A DNA stretch of 64,000 nucleotides from Limonium bicolor. Taxonomy: Eukaryota; Streptophyta; Magnoliopsida; Caryophyllales; Plumbaginaceae. Below the pieces are notes generated by a model, which worked only from the letters and a program-made list of their open reading frames with translations, had not been told where the DNA came from and searched no databases. The position numbers and the translations under genes are program-made. The stretch covers positions 485,561,594-485,625,593 of the forward strand of contig CM041777.1 in NCBI GenBank assembly GCA_023374045.1. Reading direction: 5' to 3'. Positions 46,591 through 56,844 of this stretch are shown here, piece by piece; position 1 is the stretch's first letter; every line of letters starts with the position of its first letter.

Positions 46591-47456
46591 GAGGAGTTTG
46601 GCCAACCTGAGAGATACACTTACAGAGACCACAATTAGTCACGATACAACACAGAGAGAATTAGCTTATTGGAGAGAGTTCTGATTGGGAGTTTGGAGCA
46701 GAGCACAGAAAGGAGTTCATCACGGAGACTTCACCAGAAGTCTCAGAACAGAGTTTCTTCTTGTTCTTTATTACTATTGTGCTTATTGTAAACATGTCAA
46801 TGGCTGAGTAGTTCCTTTAGATTTCGGTTTGCTATGTATCCCTAAATTGACTATTCCTGTTCCTTTGTGATTTAATGCAATTTGATTGAGTAAAGTTATT
46901 TTCCTTGCTTAATTTCTTTAATCTTTATAATTTGGCCAATTATAAGGATTAGTATTTTGTTAGCTTATATGTGACGACTGCGGCTTTCAATTGAATACAG
47001 GAAAATAACCGGTTAGTTTAGAGATGGTAATTCCTCTAAATTGCTAATTGACCAATAAACTAGATTGTTCTTAAGGCGGTTAGTAAACAGTGGGTTTGTA
47101 ACGAGAGTTAAAATTCAGTCTTTGCTAACTAGTATTTGCTAAGCGGGAGACCGGAGGTAAATTATCTTTGTTCTAGGGTTTTACTCAGAATTGTCTTATA
47201 AATCACTTAGGGATAGGAATCACAGATTTAGGGTGCAGTAGTAAACCGGGATCTCCTTTCCAAATCAGTTTCACAACATTTATTTTCCTGCTTGTTATTG
47301 TTTGCATTCTGTTTACAGTTTCTAATTATCATCAAATCAAACCCCAATTTCCTGTTTTAATTTGTCATTAATAAAGATTTAAACTAGACACATCGCCTCC
47401 TCTGGTTCGATACTTAGGGAATTCTCTCTATTAAAACTTGCTAGAATTGACCGGTA

Positions 47457-48042
47457 AATAGATCGGGGTACTCCGACACTACCGGTAAGTCGGGGTCGAA
47501 CTCGGGGTCCCTCTCTTTGTCCTGGACATAGCAGAGATATACTTCTTCCTTCCTCCTCAACTCCTTATACATTGCCATAGCGGTGATGATCTTAGACGAA
47601 GGCTCTCTGGGCCTCTGGCGGTATGATATTGTTACCCCAGATGGACTCCTGAGCAGCAGTCTATGCTCGGCGCAGAGGATACGACCCTTGTGCCGCTCCA
47701 ACCAGTTCATCCCAAAAATAACATCAAATCCCAACTCTTTGAACTCAATGAAACTGACTGGAAAATCTTCCCCTATAATTCTGACGATGGCTCTCGGTAG
47801 TAGCGAGTGCAACGAACCTTCTCCTTAGACGGGAGCGTAACCGTGAAGTCGGGTAGCTCATCAGCGTCTAGCCCTAACCTTCTCGCAAACGATGCCGAGA
47901 TAAAGGTATGCGAGACCCCTGAGTCGAAGAGAACAGATGCCTCAATCCCATTAATCGGAATGGTGCCGGTGAGGATAGTACCGCTTGCGCCGGCTGTGCC
48001 TCTGTAAGTATGCTTAGCGCACCTCGTACCGGAGTCCATAAC
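47457..48042 (-). pseudogene. pol: Protease part of pol, element D
   Basis: Minus-strand protease with the catalytic VLFDSGVSHTF, FTVTLPSKEKVRCTRYYRE and GMNWLERHKG. It starts at the acceptor-like CAATTAG (48,043-48,044) and is cut at 47,457 by element E. A shift at about 47,800 separates the two frames. An indel just after the acceptor, compared with B, puts the start out of the frame that splicing would give. Confidence 0.9.
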
Positions 48043-48202
48043 CTAATTGTATTTCACAAGCTTTCATGAGTAATGATGGTATAACAAGAGTCGTAACAAT
48101 TAATATGAACAACATTGTTATTTTATTCATAACCATCCTGTTTACAACATGTGCTTCTTTCTTACATCTCAATCCTTGCATCATACTTAGAACATTAAAT
48201 GG

Positions 48203-48926
48203 CTAATATTGTCTAAAGGTTAGGTTTAACCGTCCTGGTCTCATATGCGTCGCATTAATCACTGCTGACGGTGCTGTATTCAGCTTGATTCTCTTAATCA
48301 CATGGTATAACATCCTTGATTCTCCTCCCATAAATAATACATCCCCTGACTTAAGTATTAACTTATTAGCACGGTCCACACGCTTCTGCTCGCCGTACAA
48401 AAATTCAGCGTCATCTCCAATGGACCAAGACACTACGGGCATTCCCCTTTCGAGACTCCATTGTCTCCTTATCCTGATGTAGTCCAAGTCGCCCATCTTT
48501 CTCATAGAAGTTTACAATGCAGATGTTCGCTTGTATGTCTGGAATCAGGTCAGCTTCCAACTGCTGAGCGATCTCCACGACTTATGTAATAACCGGATGG
48601 AACTCTTCGGGTATTCAAGGTGGTGAGACTCCATCTTGTATCCTCGTGGTTTGGTACGTCTTGGCATAAGGATTCCAATCCTTGCCTAATCTCATCATCT
48701 TTAATTTCATCTTGCTCCTGGGTATCCGGTGTATAAAAACCTCCCAGTCCCACTTAGTTGACTGCATCTCCTGATGGCTATTTGTGTTGCGGTGTCAGGT
48801 ATCCCTTAATAAAATCATACCTGGGCGGATAACCTGAGATTGTTCGGTTGGAAAGTCTCGGGTTGGGATGTCGATGTCTTCCAGGTTAGGTTGTTGAAGG
48901 TATTGGATAGCATATGTTGAAGCTTC
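48203..48926 (-). pseudogene. AlkB-like 2-oxoglutarate/Fe(II) dioxygenase exon, element D
   Basis: This is the counterpart of 12,404-13,138. The last 100 codons are open (48,505 to 48,203): SWSIGDDAEFLYGEQKRVD, a distal His in MLYHVIK (48,302-48,304), RPGRLNLTFRQY with RxNxTxR (48,212-48,232), and a stop. HxD is at 48,471-48,479 (LHQD), one shift away. The N-terminal half is recognisable (FNICYPI equivalent, GMILL, GGFYT) but broken by several indels. The exon is bounded by ACCACCTTAG upstream and its own TAG. Catalytic residues survive in both diverged copies, which suggests past selection. Confidence 0.9.
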
Positions 48927-49062
48927 CTAAGGTGGTAATAGGTCATATCTTAACTCAAGGTCTAATCTTATTGTATTCTTATTAACTCATTTATTCACCA
49001 AACATGCATGATAATGCGGTAAGGAAGGTATTATATCAACTTAACGGTTCATAGCGGGGTAC
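48927..49062 (-). other. Probable intron between gag and AlkB, element D
   Basis: This 136 bp interval starts GTACCC and ends ACCACCTTAG. It matches intron 3 of element B in position and ends, but not in most of its interior. Confidence 0.72.
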
Positions 49063-49643
49063 CTGATCGATGAGGGTTCAGGCTCATCGTCCCGGTCTAT
49101 CATGTGTAGCGTGGGTCCCGACTTCTGGACTACCGTGGGTTCTATCTACAGCTTGCTACACCCTTCTCTGACCGTCAGATCCAGCTCCCTGATCGGTCTT
49201 GCCCTTGCCCTTCATCTCGGGCATAAAGGCTCTGCTAGCGGGGTTCCGGAAACACTCGTATGCTCGGTGCCATACACCCCACAATAGTTGCACTCAACCT
49301 TGTTCCCCTTACAATCGAGCCGGGGTGGTCCTTGTGACACCACTAACAGATGTAGCATCGCTGGTAGCCACCACGGCTCCCTTATCAGTCTCAGATCCCT
49401 TTGGCGCCTTGAGCGTAGGGGCTTAGCTGCATATGCATATGTCAACTTCAGTGGCACTTCTAGTGCCTTCTCCTTTCCTCCTTCCCTTTTTGGTTCACTT
49501 TTCTGGGCTTGAGGCTGGTACTTCTGTTTCTTGTACCCTCCTTGCCCTTGATGCACGGTGCTCTTCCGGTGTTCTTCTTCTTGGCATTGTCCTCGTCTCA
49601 GCTGGACGGTTATCTCAACCTTAGCAGCGGCATGATAGCACTC
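49063..49643 (-). pseudogene. gag: gag exons 2 and 3 fused, element D
   Basis: Minus-strand Gag from ECYHAAAKVE onward, through a KQKYQPQAQ linker and YAYAAKPLRS, directly into the zinc-knuckle region (WCHKDHPG, then DCKGNKVECNYCGVYG). The 78 bp intron 2 of B is absent: the junction is AAAGG/GATCTGAG at 49,397/49,398. Several shifts break the knuckles. The exon ends CATCGATCAG before GTACCC, two bases shorter than B. Confidence 0.82.
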
Positions 49644-49724
49644 CTGCTTTCCAAAGTATAGTTTCTCTTATTTCTCACAATCTAAATCTTACTCTCATAG
49701 TCATATCTTAGTCGTTCTTATTAC
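49644..49724 (-). other. Probable intron 1 in gag, element D
   Basis: This 81 bp interval starts GTAATA and ends AAGCAG, and occupies exactly the position of intron 1 in B. Its interior is largely different from that of B, while flanking exons are alike. Confidence 0.8.
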
Positions 49725-50346
49725 CTGCAAGGTAGTATAGCTCGTCGCCCCATGCCGTGCGTAGAGTCGATGGCTAAGCCCGCCATAGAAGCGTCCACCA
49801 GTATCTGGTCTAAATATCCAAGACCTGGCAGAAGACGGAGCAAGGTGGTGAACTCTAAGTAATACTCGTCCACCGTCATCTTGTCGGTCTGCTTAAGCGC
49901 ATCCAACTTTAGACGCTTCTTTGTCTGGACATGGGCGGGATAGTACTTAGTCGTAGCAATGCGGTGTATGCTCCAGCGAACTCTGGATTGGCCACATGCT
50001 CGGCCCTCACCAGCTTCCACCAATCGCCTGCTGCCCCTTTCAGGTAGAACGCAGCCAGACAAACCTTGATCCCAGCAGGGACGTCAAGGGTCTCGAAGCG
50101 GTCTCCAGCTCGGAGATGTAAGCCTCAAGTTTGGCGGGATCAGTCTCTCCCAAAGTGTACGGGTCGAAGGTCAGCCAAACTCTTCCTAGTTCGGTTCCGG
50201 GGCTGTGGCGGTGGAGGTGGGGGTGCACCAGGCTGATAGCCCATGTGCCCCAATGCGGCAGCCACGATCTCCGCGATCGTCTGCCCTTCCGGTATCTCAG
50301 CCTCGTCACCGCGACCATGGCCTCGGCCTCCTCTCCTTCCTGACAT
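49725..50346 (-). pseudogene. gag: gag exon 1, element D
   Basis: The ATG at 50,346 (minus) starts SGRRGGRGHGRG, as in B. The core contains TIAEIVAAALGHMGYQPG, KLEAYISELE, TKKRLKLDALKQTDKMTVD and LPGLGYLDQILVD. At least three shifts are visible (about 50,150, 50,040 and 49,790). ATG is directly preceded by an acceptor-like CCTATTCAG. Ends in CTTGCAG at 49,725. Confidence 0.86.
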
Positions 50347-50561
50347 CTGAATAGGCACAACTCACATTAGGTTCAAATCCATAACGGTTTCGGTTCAAGG
50401 ATTTGTATCGTCCGTAGACGGTAAAGACGATCCACACTTAATAGTGGTCATATGACTCGACTACACTCTAACAACTCACGCCCTTATCCCGTGCATAATC
50501 TTAACTCTTATCCTAACTCGGTGGTCACCTATGTCTGGTATCTTGATCAGAGCGTAACTAG

Positions 50562-50573
50562 CTCTGATACCAC
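50562..50573 (-). other. Primer-binding site of element D (initiator Met tRNA)
   Basis: The minus strand reads TGGTATCAGAGC five bases after the LTR end. Confidence 0.93.
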
Positions 50574-50906
50574 CTTTTGTAACACCCCCGTCCTAAGCCA
50601 ACGTGGTTACCTAAACTTAACAACTGAAACATAAACATCGCAGCGGAAATAAACCAACACCAGGATCTTGCCACGGTCTGAACAACAAGAAATACCGTTT
50701 CTTAAACTTTTACAACCGGTAATCCAAAAGATCATACAACTATCCAAAAACATTACAAACCGAGTACTTAGTATCTCTGTTAATAACATAACTACCATCA
50801 GTTTAATATCAACAGACAGGAGCACAGGCGCAACCCGTAATCAAAATAAGATTCCCACTTAAGTCTACCCGCTCCTACTCTCATGGTGTGACTTCATGGG
50901 CCGCTT

Positions 50907-50957
50907 ACCTGCAAGTGTAAAAACAGCCCCAAAGGGGGTCAGCACGAATGCTGGTAC
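50907..50957 (-). promoter_or_regulatory. Conserved LTR hairpin pair and splice-like CAG/GT, 5' LTR D
   Basis: In minus orientation TACCAGCATTCGTGCTGA and CCCCCTTTGGGGC are followed by ACACTTGCAG/GTAAGC. This is the copy that would lie in the leader of the element's RNA. Confidence 0.5.
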
Positions 50958-52155
50958 GACCCTCTCATGGCCCCCAAGCTAACGGGGCTACGACAACTAA
51001 TTGTCGATAGCATGGAAGTTGATTAGAATCACAATCATAATATGAAATGCAATAAAACAACAATCCACAAATGAACAACATAGTCCAAGCACAAATGAAC
51101 GACTCAAGTTCCCATAACAAGTGGGTTAGTAGTAACCTCCCCCAGATCTGATTCCACTTATCCTCAGTTCACCTTAACATACCTCAGTCTTCTCCTTATC
51201 TTAATCTCAGTATACAAACTGTTCATAGTTAGAATGGATGTATTTTACCTCAATGTTTATTTGTGTCGGGTCAAAAGCAACCCTAGTCAATGAGCTATTA
51301 ACTCCATTGTTTGAATAAACAACTTATCTTAGTCTTAGGATTTAGGTGATCCTACCGCACCATCTTAATGCCACCTACCTTGGACGGGAAGTCCAGTGTA
51401 GCCGAGCCGGCAACCGACCCTAGGCAACAAGTCCGAAGACAAGTCCTTAAGCGGAGGATGGATCTGATTCAGATACCGACCCCCATTTCCTTAGCATGCA
51501 AGACCGGAGTCAGTCCCGGGTTCCTCACTCCCCCCTTAAGTTCCAGTTAGTGAAAATCTTTAAACCATGTGTTAGTTAAACCTTAACGGGTATTAACCAA
51601 CAAATACCAATTTACAACTCCTCTTCTTACCTCAATAAGTACTAAACTTAGTTAGTAGCAAACTTCAAGTCTCGTGGGTTAGTGTAAAGAAGACATAATC
51701 ACAACGAGAACAAGTATAACCGGTTGCATGCTTTATCTTGTCTTAGTCATAGCAAATAAACAGATAGCACACAAGCCGAGGGACACCTCGTTAGCAAGCA
51801 GGTCACAAGAAAGACTGTACCGTTCACCGTCGATTGTCCCTGTTGTTTAATTCTCCTCGGGTTCCAAACCTCCCAATCCTAAAACATTCATCCAACTTAG
51901 TTTATTAATTACTTATACATTAATTAACTTCTTAACTTACTTAACCCTTATTGATCCCCTCTTAACACCTCTTAAGTCCTTACCACTTAACCTTATAAAC
52001 TTAATTTTAAACATTAAGGTTTATACTTAACTTAACTTAACTTAATTCCTTAGGTCCCTAAGTTCCTAATCATCATTACCCTCTTAATGGCATACCCTAA
52101 TACCAATGGACATTTTTTTGGAACTTAAAAGTTTTTTTTATAAGCTTTTTGGCTC

Positions 52156-52553
52156 GACCGACCTTACCGACCGACCTTTCCCAAGGTCGGTCCATTCCAG
52201 AACATATTACCGTTTGAATTTTTTTACCCCAACCGACCTTGCAAGTCCGGTCCCCAAGGTCGGTCCACTCCCGAGAGTTTTTCCCTTGAAAATTTAGGCC
52301 CGACCGACCTTGTCAAGGTCGGTCCCAAGTTCGGTCGATTCTAGAGACCAATTCTCGTACAAAATTTTAGGCATGATCGACCTTGCAAGTCCGGTCCCAA
52401 GGTCGGTCCATTTCAGAGACTCAATTCGTACACAACATACAAGCCTGACCGACCTTACAAGTCCGGTCCCCAAGGTCGGTCCATTCCAGAAACTTTTCCG
52501 GTAGTGTAAACTGGGCTCGACCGACCTTGCAGGTGCTGTCCCCAAGGTCGGTC
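52156..52553. repeat. Array of six inverted repeats (GACCGACCTT...AAGGTCGGTC) in 5' LTR D
   Basis: Units start at 52,156, 52,231, 52,302, 52,375, 52,447 and 52,519, spaced 75, 71, 73, 72 and 72 bp. A few arm changes from the 3' LTR copy are seen, such as GATCGACCTT in unit four. Confidence 0.88.
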
Positions 52554-54905
52554 GGCTCTAGACCTTTGTTTCTAAATTCTCATTTGACTCCAAACTTCAC
52601 CCCATATACCCTAGTATGTTCTAACCCCATTTGGGCACTTCAAACACACCTTTAGCCTTCCATTAACCTCATTAAACCACTCACCAAAATCCACTTTAGT
52701 CATTATGCATTTTTCTTGTAATAATGCCAACACTTGTAATGTTTTTCACTAGGCTTCTAAGTGGTGTTTCATACCTATTATAACCACTATGCCAAAATGT
52801 TTCCTCACCACTATAACATCATCTCCCAAGCATCTTTCACCATCTAAAATTCCTTCACACCATCACTTGAAGTTCCTTCACAAGTTTATGCCTCCTTTTC
52901 CCAACTCATTATCTTCTTCCTACTTGTTTACCAATATTTGCCTAAGTCCTAAATACACAAGTATATCCCAAGACAATCATTTGATTCCTAAATCCTTCAT
53001 GATGATGCCTAAGTCATTCTAACTCACAAGAACACCTTAAACTCACTCTTTTTCATCAAAACAACCCCTAAATTTTTCTAGTCCTTCCTTAGTCATGAAA
53101 TCTCCTTAACACATCTTAAACACTTAGGTTCTTTACCAAATTTTGCCATGGATTCTCTAGTATATTGTCACACTTAAACACTTAGTTTTTCACCATCAAA
53201 CATCCATGAACACCTAAATTCTCATTACACCATCTTAACACACATCATACACCAAAACTACACTACATCACAATATAGTGCATAAACTTAAATTGCTTGG
53301 CACTTAGGCCCTTAAATGACTTGGCTCTTGGGCCCTTAAATGCATAAATATTAAACACTAAATTTCCCACATAATAATCACCTTTAACCTGCAAATACAC
53401 ACAACAAGGCTTCCATTGCAATATAAATTCTCTTATAATTCACCTTGACATTCTTAAACTATCCCTTTTCTCATTTGCTCCTTAGTCACAAGTTCTCAAA
53501 TATCATCATTGTTTTTCCTAGGTTTTATTGCCCTTTTCTAATGTAAACTATAAACTAAACTTACTATATATCTAAATCCCATCCCTTAATGCATTAAACA
53601 CCTTAAGGTAAGAAATTTACCTTGTTCTTCTACAAGCTCACAAACTTTCCTCCTTAGGTTTTTCCCTTGCTTAATCTCGGTCACCAAACAATTCTCCTTG
53701 CCAATGTTCTAACCAATATCCAATGACTCTAATGAGTGCTAGATAATACATGAACCTTAAGCAACAAACCCTAGGTTAAGATGTGTTTTAAGGTATTAAG
53801 ATGATTGTTTTACCTTGGAGTCTTAGAATAGGCTTGGATATGAAGCAAGAAGGACCTCCTCTAGCCCTTGGAGAATAGAAAATAAGCTAGACCAAGGCAT
53901 AAAAATGAAGCCCCATGAGTATGATTTTTTCGGTAATGAAGAAAAATGGTGGAAACCTAGATTTTCTTACATTTTCCTTACCTTAAGAGAATGGAGAAGC
54001 CAATGAACTCCTTAAACTTCTATTTCCTCCTCTAATGGTGGTTTGTCTTGGCACCAAAATGAAGCTCTTGAAGTTTTGGAAAGATAGAAAGAGAGAGCTT
54101 GAGCTAACTAAATAGAATATGTATTTTGGTTTGGTTTTGGAGCTAAGATGAGTGAGTTATGGTCAAAGAGAGATGGAGCTAGCATGGGGGTTGTTCTTCA
54201 CGTCAAAGAAGAAGAGAGGAGCAGCAAAAATCGGTGAAGAAGATGAAGAATGAAGAAAGGAGGAGAGAGATGACTTAAAAGGTAAGATTTCTTTTTTAAA
54301 AGCAAATAGTAACCTTACTTTATATCTTCTTCTCTTTTGTTATTTGATCATGTGGTGAATCATCACCTTAAAAACCGGCCACCCCCTTTAATTAAGCTGG
54401 TCATGGTCTTGTTTGACCAACTAACTAAACTTAATTGGCTAAAGACTAAACTAGGCACTATTCGGTTACTATTCACAAATTAGTCCATATATTTGTGAAA
54501 TTTTTGATTCCCATTGATTTAGACTTCCTAATGTGATACTAAGTAGTACACAAGTTAATTAGGGAGTAATCATGGGCATTTAGCCACTTAAGCCCCCTTT
54601 CTAAGACAATTTTTCAAAAATGTGCTTTAAGAGTCCTTAAAGCACAATTTGTGTTTTAACTTGTTTTTGAGCTTGGTTTTCTTTGGTAATTTATTTAATA
54701 TGACCATTAGGATATTACTAAGTTCTAAGAATGATATTTGGGTGCTCACCCAAGTCTCTCCAAGCTTAGAGCACGTTTTTGCTTAAACTGCTCTTATGGT
54801 GTTTCCTTTGATTTAAATTGTTTCTTAATGTTTCTTAGGAATTAACTAGCCTCCTTATATCTTAGTTTATCATCTAAACACCATATCTGGGTTTGGGGTA
54901 TTTCA

Positions 54906-54910
54906 ACTGG
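54906..54910. repeat. Target-site duplication of element D, right (ACTGG)
   Basis: ACTGG directly follows the LTR end and matches 32,774-32,778. Confidence 0.92.
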
Positions 54911-55119
54911 GCTCAAGAATCGAAGGACATAAGGGAGCTAAACTCTATAGAAACAGAGAACGAGATGCTTTATTCTTCAATGACATGCAGCAGTGCTGGT
55001 GTCCTTCTATTGCTGCAGCAACATACTAACAGGGGAAGCATGAAAAAGGGTGTAGAGCATGTATGTTTGTCCATCGTCAATCTGGTATGTTTTTTTTATT
55101 TTTAATGGGTGGCGCCGGG
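54911..55119. other. Low-copy stretch interrupted by element D (right part)
   Basis: It continues the sequence that ends at 32,773. A 70-codon plus-strand frame crosses from the LTR and has no recognised domain. No gene can be named. Confidence 0.35.
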
Positions 55120-55780
55120 CCTTGTATTGATGAGTGGAAGTAAATAATGTATGTACAGACTAACAAGAATGGGGGAGAATAGGGAAAAGGAAAACAAGCC
55201 CGAATATTTGATTGTTCATAAGACAATATACTGCTAGAAATGCATTAAAACTCACACCAACCAACCAGATAGGCAAGGATGCCTCGAAATTGCCAGCAGA
55301 ATGAGGACCTCTTCTGAACTGAGGGAGCCACCTGAGTACTCCAAGTGGCAACGGCCACACCAGGGACCAGATAGCATCCGCACGAAGACAAGCACAAGAG
55401 CCTCACAGCAATGCTTTCCATCGATGAAATAAGCAATCATCATGAAGAAACGAATGCATATCAAGGGGGGGAATGATCCCATTAAGGTTGCACCATCGCC
55501 AGACATTAAGCTTCATTGTTTCAAATGGATCCCAATTCATCGAAGCGTCCGGGTTAAAAGTTTTTCTATTTCTATCTTCCCATGCCACCAAACAGAGAGC
55601 TCGAATTGTAGCCCTCCAGGCCCATTTGATTTCTTTACCACGGATCCAATCATCCCATACCGTCAGTCTGGTATGTGGCTGGAGCAGGTCACCGTTAAGA
55701 TAAGTGAAGAAATGACATTGAAAACAGTGGTTAAACGTTGAAGAGGCGCGTTGTCAAGAAGGAATGAAGAGACGTGGAGT
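55120..55780 (-). pseudogene. LINE-like C-terminal remnant
   Basis: On the minus strand a frame of about 105 codons reads through TVWDDWIRGKEIKWAWRA and ATIRALCLVAWEDRNRKTF. The spaced Trp/Arg pattern with AWEDRNRKTF is like the end of plant LINE reverse transcriptase proteins (IWKERNxRxF). Stops interrupt both sides, and endonuclease and polymerase domains are not present. A host gene fragment is the alternative. Confidence 0.42.
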
Positions 55781-56290
55781 TGTATGCCAACACCATAGGA
55801 ATTTCAGTCCAATTTAAATGTGGTATGTGAAGTGCAGCAGTAAGTGATTTATTTGTGTAGGATTTGCATTGACAAGAAACAAGGTTTGTGAGAGGCGGAG
55901 GGGTATAAAATCTGGTATGTTGGGTGTATTGTGGGTATTTGCATCAGCACGACACAAGGAAACATGAATCTGGTGTGCAATGTACTTTCAGACTTTCCAT
56001 GATATACTACCGTAGAAACACGCAATCAAGTAGAGAATGAAGAGGGTGAGCGTGTATGCTTCTTGTTTGTCAAATAATCACAAGCAGAGAATGAAGCATA
56101 GCGCAGGATGTGTGTATGTTCCAGTGGCAGCAGTTTCTCTAAGATTTTTTTTCCGCCGCAAGGGCAGTGACAAGGAGAAAACGAAGAGGATGAAGAGGAC
56201 AATTGAACTTCTGCCCAGGCACAAGAAGAAAAGCGGTGCAGAGCCTCTTTGTTGCTCGCCAGTTAGGGTTTCATAATATAGAAGTGGTTG
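55781..56290. other. Stretch without recognisable features
   Basis: Moderately AT-rich, not repeated in the window. A basic 79-codon plus-strand frame (56,037-56,276) has no recognised domain. Nothing else is seen. Confidence 0.4.
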
Positions 56291-56844
56291 GGATTAGGCT
56301 ATCTTTAGATGAATAAGACTTGTTATATCGGATACTTATGGTTCCCAAATGAGGTAAAGGGTTATTTATTAGAGCTAAGAAATTACCAATGAGGAACTAA
56401 GGCCGGGTGATTTTAGTTTTCTCCTCTTGTATAGGATTATTTTCATAGACTCAAGTTTAATAGACTATTTCCATATTTACTTAAATATATGATTAAGACT
56501 AAATAAGTCATTTTTAAATCATATAAATTTTATATAGTTATATAGCTTATGCTTTATAAGATCTCCTCAATTAATAATTATTTTTTTAATTTTAATATGT
56601 AATTAAGGTTTAATTAGCCTGAATAATTATTTAATTCTTGTTTTCAAATTATATTATTTAACTTCATCATTTCCTAGAAGGTTTAATAACCTTTTGAACC
56701 GTATAATTTATTATATGTAAATATAATCAAGGTTCCATAACTCCTTAATAAATTAAGACTCATTAGCCTTAATTAATTATATAATTTGGCTTTAATAATT
56801 ACGTAATTAAGTCTTAACTATTTATAATCTTCAAGGATATTTCA
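56291..56844 (-). repeat. Truncated 3' LTR start of element F
   Basis: On the minus strand TGAAATATCC opens an AT-rich sequence of the chromovirus LTR style. Only about 550 bp is present, so the rest has been deleted. The left edge is approximate. Confidence 0.5.

Larger units (their letters stand above)
40165..47456 (+). mobile_element. Element E: non-autonomous Athila-like gag-protease retrotransposon
   Basis: Two LTRs of about 1.45 kb enclose gag and protease but no reverse transcriptase, RNase H or integrase. The primer site matches Asp tRNA, and the Gag and protease are of the Athila/Tat kind. This is the architecture of gag-only (TR-GAG type) elements that use enzymes supplied in trans. 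It sits in opposite orientation within D, between protease and reverse transcriptase. The 3' end lacks about 27 bases of LTR, and about 17 bases of D are missing at the junction. Confidence 0.9.
46026..47456 (+). repeat. 3' LTR of element E, truncated at its end
   Basis: The LTR starts TGATAAGTCAGG and follows the 5' LTR closely to CCGGTA. About 27 terminal bases are missing, and element D resumes at once. Its inverted-repeat array is at 46,280-46,459 and its TATA box at 46,583. Confidence 0.92.
32779..54905 (-). mobile_element. Element D: AlkB-bearing Tekay-like Ty3/gypsy retrotransposon with nested element E
   Basis: A complete minus-strand insertion of 22.1 kb, of which 7.3 kb is element E. 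It has LTRs of 4.33 kb at both ends, a polypurine tract at 37,110-37,125, a primer site at 50,562-50,573 and a perfect ACTGG target duplication. The gag, AlkB and pol order is as in B, but the LTR sequences belong to a different family. The two LTRs are nearly identical, so the insertion is young, and the nested E younger still. Confidence 0.95.
50579..54905 (-). repeat. 5' LTR of element D
   Basis: This 4.33 kb LTR has TG...CA ends (minus TGAAATACCCC to GGGTGTTACA) and matches the 3' LTR nearly throughout. The hairpin module is at 50,907-50,957 and the inverted-repeat array at 52,156-52,553. A short pyrimidine-rich core promoter-like region is seen about 600 bp from its start. Confidence 0.95.

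Noticed and set aside
56037..56276. A basic 79-codon frame as a small gene
   Set aside because: Lys/Arg-rich composition only, with no domain, no promoter signal and no repeat in the window.
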